Assembly (NCBI GenBank): GCA_020091685.1
Contig: CM034605.1
Span: 15,162,635-15,226,634 of the forward strand
DNA length: 64,000 nt
Source: Lutjanus erythropterus
Taxonomy: Eukaryota > Chordata > Actinopteri > Lutjaniformes > Lutjanidae
Direction: 5' to 3'
Below the pieces are notes generated by a model, which saw only the letters and a program-made list of their open reading frames with translations, did not search any database and had not been told where the DNA came from. This document shows positions 56,291 to 64,000 of the stretch, piece after piece. Every line of letters begins with the position of its first letter. The first letter of the stretch is position 1. The position numbers and the translations under genes were made by a program.

Positions 56291-56839
56291 CCCCAGAGGT
56301 GGAGGTGAGCAGAGAATGACAGGAATTTTGGCTGTCACTCTTTTTTTTTTTTTTTTGGCCTAATTTTCTATACATAAATTAAAATTTATAAATATAAAGC
56401 TAGACATTTCTTAGCTTATCAGTTCCATAGAACTATAGGGTATATTTCACTTGTAGCTGAAATATACCTACAACAAAAATGATAAAACATATAACACTTA
56501 CAATATATTCAAGATTGCATGTCTATTTGCAACCACTATCTATTCAACCATTAAAATGATACTGTTATATTATGATTATTATGACATCTTAAAACATTTA
56601 AACTTTGCTATAAGTCTGCAAAGAAGGAATGTTTCTTTTGCTAAATATGTTTCCCCATGTTGCATTTAAGTAAAACAAAAGAAATATCCATTTGACCCCT
56701 CAGCAAAACTATAACCCGCCTCTGTAAAAACATCTATTTCTTTATTTCATGCACATGAAATGTTTTTCTTTTTTAACTGCAAAAATATAAATTCAGAAAC
56801 AATATGGGATTAAACACCTGATAAGACAAGACAAAACAA

Positions 56840-57140
56840 GATAAGATCAAATATTTCTTTTATTGACCCCACATCCTGGAAGTGATGAATAAATATACAA
56901 ATAAAATAGAAATACAAATACAAAGCTATGCCCACTATATACACCTTTCACTTGCACAGATATATGGATAATTGCGCAGGATAATCTTACACATATTGTA
57001 ATACACACTGTGAGTAACATTATACTAGAGAAAAAGAGTATAAAAAATATCGTCTTGCCTTGAGACTAGGTTGCACACTATACAAGCAGGACATTCACAG
57101 GATAGTTTAACATAGATATATAATGGCACAGGATGATTGC
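56840..57140 (-). repeat. possible LINE 3'-region fragment
   Basis: ATTTCTTTTATTGACCCCAC, followed by CACTTGCACAGATATATGG and GGTTGCACACTATACAAGCA, resembles the antisense 3' region of a fish non-LTR element. No protein frame. Assignment from memory. Confidence 0.4.
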
Positions 57141-57471
57141 ACAGTAAACAGTCAGTAAACTGCACGAGTAGCAGGGGCATACTGTATGTGACATAAATAT
57201 ATGATGAAATTTTTTTTTTTTTAAATTATATGTATAAGAATATATACAGTACAGATAAAAGTAAAGATAAAAATATACATGTAACATGTATAGTGATATT
57301 GTATTATTTTGCAATACTAATATAACATATGATGCGCATGTATAATGTGCATGTGTATATATATATAATAATATAATAAGTATAAATGTGAGTAAAATAG
57401 TAATATAAGATGTAAGAATGTAAGATAATAAATAACTTAAGTAAACGACACAAAATATAAAAACTCAAGAA

Positions 57472-57517
57472 TAAATGAATGAATGAATGAATTAATGAAT
57501 GAATGAATAAATAAATG
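57472..57517 (+). repeat. (GAAT)n / (AAAT)n microsatellite
   Basis: About eleven tetranucleotide units with minor interruptions. Confidence 0.93.
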
Positions 57518-57549
57518 AGAAAGGGGTCCTGAGTTAAAAAAAAGCAATA

Positions 57550-57550
<1 letters not shown>

Positions 57551-57635
<85 letters not shown>
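57551..57635 (+). repeat. compound (TTA)n-(TAG)n microsatellite
   Basis: About 11 TTA units pass directly into about 17 TAG units, 85 bases in all and nearly perfect. It ends about 200 bases before the start codon of the plus-strand gene, so it lies at or near that promoter. Confidence 0.97.
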
Positions 57636-57834
57636 TTAACTGAGGAGAGATTGAAGATGTCTGAAGAGACGAGATGAATCCCTCCTTCCTACTTCCTTCC
57701 TCGCTGTTGTCTGCCGGTCGGTGAGGGGTGAACTATCTTGACACCTTGACGTCGCGGCGGCGCTTAAAGCTTTGGGCGGAGCCTGAATATTGAACTTGTT
57801 ACTGTTGTCTGCAGTGATATCATAACACTGCAAT
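57636..57834 (+). promoter_or_regulatory. probable promoter and 5' UTR of the unidentified plus-strand gene
   Basis: A local rise in GC contains TGACGTCG (CRE-like) at 57,747-57,754 and a GGGCGG box at 57,774-57,779, some 55 bases before the ATG. No TATA box at a fitting distance. The start site is not readable. Confidence 0.5.
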
Positions 57835-57894
57835 ATGAAGAGGCGCTCATATGACCGCCACCCGTCTCTATCCCTGCCGGGCTACAGGACACAG
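57835..57894 (+). CDS. unidentified gene, candidate exon 1
   Basis: 60 nt, 20 codons in phase 0: MKRRSYDRHPSLSLPGYRTQ, then donor ACAG|GTTAGT. The ATG has A at -3. It is supported by position just after a promoter-like GC peak and by the frame-compatible donor. If exon 2 starts its own translation, this would be 5' UTR or an upstream frame. Confidence 0.55.
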
Positions 57895-60800
57895 GTTAGT
57901 GCAGACACTGCTCACTTTACCTGATGCTCCCTCTTCATCTCTGCCGGGATGCTGATGTAATATTTTTTTTTTCCTGCCATAGCAGCAGTCTCGATCATTC
58001 TGTAATGTCGTCTAAAATGCTTACTTCCTCCACGGTGATGATTACACCTCCTGCATTTACAGGAAGCAAACTGTGGTTAATATTACCCATATGACTGAGT
58101 GATGTTGGGAGCTCGTGAAGGATGCAGGGCGAAGCTAAGCTAACCCTGACGTTGCTGTTTATTCATTCAGAGATGTCAGACACACCACCACCCATAGGGA
58201 TGTGTCACGAGGTGCCGAAATTAGGCTTTTTGCAGGATGTGGTGAGATACATTCCTTTAGCATGATATGAACACAGTCTTATGTCATGTGTAAATACAGC
58301 TGTGCAGTGCTGAGAGTCAGGAAATATAGCATCTGATGCATTTTAAAAGCATCATATCATAATATTATACTGAACATTATTATAGAAATATTAAATATTA
58401 AACTATTCAGCAGTGCAAACTGTACCTCACTTCTCAGCAATCTTGACCTCAAGACATACTGATTGCATCCACACTCCTACACGCTAATTATATGGAGTGA
58501 TTGACAGTTTAATTGAATTGGAAACCTGGCTCCATTACTGTGTCCTAGAGCTCGACCAATATAACAATAAAGTGATATTATTAGCCTGATATCGGTAATG
58601 GCAGAATTCTTAATGCAGGTTTAAAATATACATGTATTCCTCTCTATTTATGGAAATCTCTAATTGTGTATAATTATTAGAAATGATGGTGAAAGTTCAC
58701 AGTTTCATCGCCCTGATATCATCTTGGACAAAAGTGTTTACTGTTAACCTGTAAAATATCTTACCTCCATTACACGTCATTACATTCTCTTTCTTTTATA
58801 TATCTTATTAATCTTTTGTTATGCTATTTCAGGAATGATGGCAAAAATCAACAAGTAATATTCTGGTGTTTGCGATAATAGTGTTTTTTTTAAATTGAAA
58901 TATTGTTATCATGTCAATAATACACATGTCATGTAAATAACCAAGATGTTCTTAAACATATTGTATAGTCCTAAATCGTTAATATGACGCGATAATTGTG
59001 TTGTAGGAATGAAAAGGCAATTGTTTCCTTCATATCAATTCATCGATCAATACCAATCCAATACCACATAATCGATTAACCTGAAACCTTGACTCTGCTA
59101 CTTAAGTAGCCATGTAATATATATCATCACAGCCTGGTTTAGTATTGAGACTTTTTATTATTGTGATATTCAATATATTATTACATTTGTTCCATCTTGT
59201 CAGCAACCTTAAACCAAAAACTCAGAAACATTGATTACAGCCACACTCATACACTAACTATATGGATTTGATGACAGTTTAATTGAATTTGGAAATGTCT
59301 CCATTTCTGTATTAAAGGGATAGTTCATCTAAAAATGAAAATTAGTCATTATCTACTCAGCCTCATGCTGAATAAAGGTCAGGTTTAGTTTTTGTGGTTT
59401 CACAGAGTTTCACAGGAAAACTGTTACAGCATCTCTAAGACAGTTAACAACAACAAAATAACATAAAATGCCTCCATACTGCTCGTCTTTTGTAATCCAA
59501 GTCTCCTAAAGCCCAGATATGAGAAGGTGACTTAAAAAAATGTTATTTACATCATGTTTTTAGCCTGAATCGTCGCTGTGGATGGTGTGTAAACGGCATG
59601 TTGGGGCTTTAGGAGACGTGGATTACACTAGATGAGCAATATAGTGCCATTTTATTTATTTATTTTTACATTTGAACACTTGTCACCCTTCACTTAAATT
59701 GTTTGGGAGATTCTGCAACACCGTTTTCCTGTGAAACTCATGACTGAATTAGTATTTTTTGGCGAACTCTACCTTTAAGTCTGTAGCTCACTTCTTTATG
59801 GGGTCATCATCATCGTGTGGCTGCAGGTACAACCTTTACCCTCCCTCTGCCTGCATGTTTGTAAAATCAGCCACATTTTATGACTCGCTGTCTGGTGTAG
59901 GTGCTGTAACTGGGGCAAAGGGAAGAAGGCATGGGGAATAAAAGGAGGAGGAAGGATGCCAGCTGAGCCCCTCATCCGCCTGCAAGTGCCACCGCTGCCA
60001 GCGTCAAACTAAAGAAACACAGAAAATGGCTCAGTCTGTGAGGAGGCCTGAGACTTCTCGAGGAGCCATGGACCACGAGCCGCAGAGGGACAAGACCAGG
60101 ACCAGCTACTTCGGCAACGTCAAGACCAGGTCAGGCCTCTGAAATATGAGGATTACCGGAGAGCAAACAAAGGGGAAAGCTCTGAGCCGACATGTGACAA
60201 GTTTGGCCGGCAGATTTAAGCACGCTACAATTAGGTCTTTCATTATTCGATTAATTTTTATTTCAGAATGCTCATTTCCATCCGCTGTTTTCATCTGCTG
60301 TCACTGAAGGACTCAATCACAGATCATCATGTGGGTGAGAGCTGCTGCAGCGTGCTGCCAGGAACTCACTTCCATCCCTGTCCATCGCAGACGACTCCCA
60401 CTCCCCTATAAATAGCTCTGATCAGACTGGGAACGAACGCTGCTCTGTACATTCACACGTCAAACACTCCAAACAGTGATCACTTGAAGTCCTGCAATTA
60501 AAGGAAAAATACACCCTAAAATAGAAATCATTCATTTAATGAAATAAATCCGAAAGACCATGAGATATGGTCGAAAGCTACAAAAGCCAGTGCGTGAACC
60601 TTTGAACTTAGATTATTTTGTTATTGCTTTGTTATCTGGAATAATTAGTCGACTGACAGAAAATTAATTTGCTACTGTTTTGATAATTAAGAAGTTGTTT
60701 CTCATGTCAATGCCAAAAATATACTGTGTTTTTTAATTGTGTGCATTATGCATAATGTGATAGTAAATTGAAAATCTTTGGTGTAACACTTTATTTAAAG

Positions 60801-63499
60801 TGATGTGCATAAGTCTGTCATCACACTCTCATAACCACGCCATAACACCTGACATGAGCATGAAAGAGTCTTTATGAATTTTTATGACTGTCATTCGGCC
60901 AATTATGTTATTTTTAATGCAAAGTTGACATTGTTTGACAATTTGTCAAGCCAATAATGTCTCTGTTATGACAACTTGCCATTATCAAACATAAAGAAAC
61001 ATTTCGCCTTAGTTTTGACACCGGCTGTCATGAGACCACAACATGACAACTGTCATAAACATTCATAAAGGCTCCGTCATGCTCATGACAGGGCTCCTGA
61101 CATGGTTATGACAGTGAAATGACAGTGTCATGCACGCCCTTTCAAATAAAGTGTTACCTTTTGACTTTTTGTTAGACAAAATAAGCCATAACAAAATAAG
61201 CATTTTGGGTGACCTGGTCAGTTCAGTTAGTAGAGTGTTCGTCCCATGTACTTAGACTGTGAGTCCTCTGCAGCGGCTGTGGGTTTGATGGTCCCATGGT
61301 CCTTTGCTACATGTCATTTCCCTACTCTCTCTCCCTCTGCCCTCTGTCATTTCTTCAGCTGTCCTAAAAATTAAAGGCATAAAAGCCCTGAAAGTATATA
61401 CAAAAAAATAAGCATTTTGAAGATTTGTGATGGCCATTTTCAGTATTTTCTGACTATTTGAATCAATAATCAATGAATTTAGAAAATAATCAGCATGTTA
61501 ATAACTAAAATAACTGGTAATACAAATTAGATGTAATCTCTTTTGTATTTGAATCCATTTGTGAGTTTGAACCTGCAGCAGAGATTGTGGAGATCATGTC
61601 ATCAATAAAAAAAATCTCATATAGACGATGAATAAAGACAAAAATCCAATCATATAATCATCATGTGATTCCAGTGAAAATATATTGTATATAATGATCA
61701 TAATGGAATAAAGTGACATTTTATGATTTCCAGCTGTGAAATAAAAATCTATAAAATTCTTTGATTAGGTCACACACTCAGGTGGTTCAGTGTGTCAGTG
61801 AGCTAAAACTATAAACTGTGACCTGGTGACATCATTAACTTTCTTTAAGTGAGATTGTAAAGTTTATTTGTTTTGAACCTGTTGCAGCAGCGTTGTGAAC
61901 AATCCAGGGATGTCTTGCTCATAGGGATGCACGATATTGGAATTTTGACAGTATTTTCCAATTCATTTCTGCAGATTGTTGATATATGCACACGTATTTT
62001 TCCTTCCTAATTGTAGAGAACATCAATTTTCTCTTGTATTGGACTTAACATGTTATTCTGCCTACTCTTATTGCGATGGCCCTCTGTTTTGCTGGTGCCT
62101 ATTTCTCTTTGTTCTTCACACAGTTGTGGCAATGATCGAGATGACAGCTCTTAATATGGGCAATTAAATTTGTAATGTTGAAGGAATGTGTTTTGGCTCC
62201 TCCTCGCTGGACGCTGAGAAATCGTTGCAAATACACAAAGTGAGAACGGAAAGAAAAAGAGCATGCAGTGTGTTTGAAGGCAGAGTCAGTAGTAGTTGTC
62301 CAAGCTGTTCTAAATGCATCAGGATGTTAAATGCCAACGTTTTGGGTCGGTGAAACATTTCAAGTGCAGCAAAACAGTGAGAAATTAAAAGGAAATGCAG
62401 GGCAGGGTCTCATATTCAGCCACCAACATACACTTCTAATGTAAGTGCTGATTGAAATATTATGATGTGCAGATTGTTAAGATGATTTAATATTACAGTT
62501 ATTGTCAGTGCATATATGTTGTGATACTTCTTGTGCAGATGTGACTAAAATATAGCATAATGGTAAAGAAATCTGCATTTCTCTCTAATTTCTCATTTTA
62601 TGCTACTTTTCTCTGCATTGCTCTCAGGCTGGGTTCGAAGCTTCCCCCCGGCGTCTCTCAGCCCCCACATTTTGCCAAGCGGCCCTGGGAGACTCAACCT
62701 CAGACCAGAGTGATGCTGGAGCCCACGGCCAGCGGCCAGCGTCAGAACCAGCCCATCGCGGGCCGGCCGCTCAACCACATCCCCCACATCAGAAACCCCA
62801 AGCTGCGGCAGTACTACCTGCAAGGTGCTCCTGTAGTTTGCATCAGCCGGCTGTTGGATAATTTACATTTTATACTCCTCACACCGAACCTGTTGACAAT
62901 CTCACCACTTTGCATGAAGTTATTTTCATACAGAGAGAAATGGCAGCCATATGAACTGTGGTGTATTAATCCTGTTAGGAAGCGGTGATGAGGCTCTGCT
63001 TCCTCACACTGCTGCTGTGCTCAGGATGTTTTGTCATCAGGCGAGACATAAGCTGATTTTTCTGTTGCTCACAGGGACTTCATGGGATCTGAACAATGCT
63101 GCAGTGAAGCAAGAGCATATGGGTGGACCGTCAGATGACAGCAGAGGCAGCAGGGTGAGTCACATGTTTTTGTTTTTGACGTTTCAGGCATTATCGTACT
63201 TCTCGTGAGCATTGAGGAACTCGGCTGTGGGAACAGGTAAGAGAAGAAATGGGAAGTTGAACTGACTGATAAAGGGTTTATTGCTGCATCTGTATATCAA
63301 CTGGTTAGGTACGCTAGAGTAAGCACTCTGTGGCTGGTTACTGGTTATGCAATTTATGGTCTGAGAAGGGTTTGATAAAGAGTGTCCAACGTTCAGGGCG
63401 TCAGACCTGTTCTCTGTCACCATGGGAAAACAGAGACTGTTTCAGAGCCTCTACAACAAGTACAGCCGGAGGAATGCATACTCAGAAGTTTGTTCTAAG
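57835..63499 (+). CDS. unidentified multi-exon gene, 5' part
   Basis: Five candidate exons (57,835-57,894; about 60,002-60,129; 62,628-62,824; 63,075-63,154; 63,405-63,499) keep one frame through four GT-AG introns, giving about 186 residues and then leaving the window. Exon phases agree at each junction. The best part reads DKTRTSYFGNVKTRLGSKLP, PGVSQPPHFAKRPWETQPQT, RVMLEPTASGQRQNQPIAGR, PLNHIPHIRNPKLRQYYLQG. It is basic, proline-rich, with no predicted membrane segment or signal peptide, so a cytoplasmic or nuclear, largely disordered N-terminus is likely. I do not recognise the family. Exons 3 and 4 are the most secure. Exon 1, the exon 2 start and exon 5 are less so. The start could be at 57,835 or at the ATG at 60,026. 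Confidence 0.75.
58547..58990 (+). repeat. degraded GAGCTCGACC / 'GATATCGG' repeat
   Basis: TAGAGCTCGACCAATATAAC and AGCCTGATATCGGTAATGG resemble the fragment at 45,620. The remainder is AT-rich with no clear ends. Confidence 0.45.
59316..59776. mobile_element. short inverted-repeat element with TTAA flanks
   Basis: The left end reads AGGGATAGTTCATC after TTAA. The right end GGCGAACTCTACCT lies before TTAA and reverse-complements to AGGTAGAGTTCGCC. So both ends are AGG-ATAGTTC-like and sit on TTAA. About 460 bp, no transposase. Related in its end to the 47,347 element. Confidence 0.75.
60002..60129 (+). CDS. unidentified gene, exon 2
   Basis: It ends at a clear donor (ACCAG|GTCAGG). From a plausible acceptor (CACCGCTGCCAG) it runs 128 nt and encodes RQTKETQKMAQSVRRPETSR, GAMDHEPQRDKTRTSYFGNV, KTR. 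Other AGs at nearby positions also give phase 0, so the 5' edge is uncertain. An ATG at 60,026 in a strong context (GAAAATGG) could be the start in a shorter isoform. Confidence 0.65.
60780..61158. mobile_element. foldback-like MITE with long inverted repeats
   Basis: The ends read GTGTAACACTTTATTTAAAG and, reverse-complemented, GGTAACACTTTATTTGAAAG. Inside, long imperfect inverted stretches continue (for example CCTGACATGAGCATGA on the left against TCATGCTCATGACAGG on the right, and TTTATGAATTTTTATGACTG against CATAAACATTCATAAAGG). About 379 bp, no coding frame. Confidence 0.8.
61215..61405 (+). mobile_element. tRNA-derived SINE
   Basis: The 5' part (TTAGTAGAGTGTTCGTCCCA...GGCTGTGGGTTTGATGGTCC) carries a degenerate tRNA-like A box and B box. 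It is followed by TTGCTACATGTCATTTCCCT, a CTCTCTC run and AATTAAAGGCATAAAAGCCC, the usual tail of a common percomorph SINE. Not a functional tRNA gene. Confidence 0.8.
62628..62824 (+). CDS. unidentified gene, exon 3
   Basis: 197 nt, with acceptor TTGCTCTCAG|G and donor CAAG|GTGCTC. It encodes LGSKLPPGVSQPPHFAKRPW, ETQPQTRVMLEPTASGQRQN, QPIAGRPLNHIPHIRNPKLR, QYYLQ. The composition is coding-like (GC-rich third positions) and it stands out clearly from its flanks. It joins exon 2 through a split Arg codon. Confidence 0.88.
62825..63074 (+). other. unidentified gene intron 3
   Basis: A 250-bp intron. The frame of exon 3 stays open for many codons into it, but the GTGCTC donor and the good acceptor at 63,074 support removal. 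Confidence 0.75.
63075..63154 (+). CDS. unidentified gene, exon 4
   Basis: 80 nt, with acceptor TTGCTCACAG|G and donor AGCAGG|GTGAGT. It encodes G-TSWDLNNAAVKQEHMGGPS, DDSRGSR and ends in phase 0. The phase fits exon 3 exactly. Confidence 0.82.
63405..63499 (+). CDS. unidentified gene, candidate exon 5 with two possible acceptors
   Basis: From the acceptor GCGTCAG it encodes TCSLSPWENRDCFRASTTST, AGGMHTQKFVL with a split codon at donor TAAG|GTATTT. An AG eight bases upstream (exon start 63,397) would instead read 33 other codons and stop at TAA 63,496-63,498. The upstream pyrimidine tract is weak, so this exon is less certain. Confidence 0.5.
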
Positions 63500-64000
63500 G
63501 TATTTATCAGCTGGGTTTTTGATTTTTCTTGCTGCCTGTGATAATTATCATGAATGTGCTAGTAATCATTACTAAGAGCTCTACTCTGATTTGTTTGCCC
63601 TTTGCTTGGAAATTTGCCACATCATCCTCCTTCGTCATCATCTTTTCTCCCCTTCTTCCTTTTTTTATTTTTCTGCTCATTTAAGTCATCACACATCTGC
63701 AGCTTCAGTTAGAAATTGATTCATTTCGACCATTTTAGTAACATTATATTACACATTTTTGAGCTAAATATATGACATATATGCACTTGCCAGTTTATTA
63801 GGTACAGCTGAGCTAAAACTAATGCGCTTTAACACGGCAGTGCTACAATTAATCGTCAGTTTTTGCTGAAAATGTTTTTCTTTTAACTTCTTGTATTTTG
63901 TGGTGCTGTTAAATTGTTAAAAACAATATATTGTTTGTTTGCTGACTTGCTGAAAAGTTAGTTGGGCCTAGTGTGGAAGATGAGCGATGTTAATGAATAT
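63500..64000 (+). other. unidentified gene intron 5 (part) with a repeat start
   Basis: Non-coding to the right edge. At 63,784-63,830 the stretch CACTTGCCAGTTTATTAGGT resembles the terminus of a very common fish repeat (CTTTATTAGGTACACC type), here possibly truncated. Confidence 0.45.

Larger units (their letters stand above)
56291..57640. other. spacer between divergent mtfr1l and the unidentified gene
   Basis: AT-rich and repeat-laden. It contains a poly-T run at 56,340, an antisense LINE-like end near 56,840-57,140 (CAAATATTTCTTTTATTGAC), tetranucleotide repeats at 57,472 and a compound trinucleotide array at 57,551-57,635. No gene is seen. Confidence 0.7.
57895..60001 (+). other. unidentified gene intron 1, with repeats
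   Basis: It contains a degraded GAGCTCGACC-type repeat (58,547-58,990) and a TTAA-flanked inverted-repeat element (59,316-59,776). No coding exon is seen. Confidence 0.65.
60130..62627 (+). other. unidentified gene intron 2, with mobile elements
   Basis: It contains the inverted-repeat element at 60,780-61,158 and the SINE at 61,215-61,405. Otherwise AT-rich and non-coding. Confidence 0.75.

Noticed and set aside
57551-57635. CRISPR-like array
   Set aside because: It is a simple trinucleotide repeat with no spacers, in a vertebrate genome.
61215-61300. Possible tRNA gene
   Set aside because: Box-like motifs are degenerate and the downstream SINE tail shows it is a retroposon.
62560-62988. 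142-codon plus-strand frame as a single-exon gene
   Set aside because: It is exon 3 of the unidentified gene read through both flanking introns; splice sites at 62,627 and 62,825 explain it better.

Overview
This is nuclear DNA of a ray-finned fish, probably a percomorph. It is AT-rich and intron-rich, the exons are short with GT-AG boundaries, and it carries typical teleost dispersed repeats: a tRNA-derived SINE, short inverted-repeat DNA elements, an old hAT-like element and many microsatellites. No bacterial, viral, CRISPR or operon-like features are present.

Three genes can be supported. (1) stac (SH3 and cysteine-rich domain protein, STAC1 type) lies on the minus strand. Its promoter and first coding exon are near 24.0-24.4 kb, the second main exon near 18.1-18.5 kb, and the exon completing the C1 zinc finger near 5.4 kb. 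The later exons, with the SH3 domains, must lie beyond the left edge. A 33-nt in-frame candidate microexon sits at 21,986-22,018. (2) mtfr1l (mitochondrial fission regulator 1-like) is complete on the minus strand, with six coding exons between 54,415 and 49,322 encoding 315 residues. A non-coding first exon is likely near 56.1 kb, and there is a candidate intron in the 3' UTR. (3) A plus-strand multi-exon gene begins at 57,835 and runs off the right edge. Its protein is basic and proline-rich, and I do not recognise the family.

Layout: 1-24.4 kb is the 5' part of stac, mostly intron. 24.4-46.4 kb is a gene-poor interval with only repeats visible. 46.4-56.3 kb is mtfr1l. 56.3-57.8 kb is a microsatellite-rich spacer separating the divergent starts of mtfr1l and the unidentified gene. 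57.8-64 kb holds the first five exons of that gene.

The genes do not form a pathway: stac acts on voltage-gated calcium channels and mtfr1l on mitochondrial shape. The most interesting points are an 11-residue insertion in the stac C1 finger that resembles an internal duplication, the stac microexon, the mtfr1l 3'-UTR intron placed 44 nt after the stop codon, and the unidentified conserved-looking gene. I found no convincing undescribed biological system. Exon boundaries were read by eye from splice signals, reading frame and remembered family sequence; no alignment was run.
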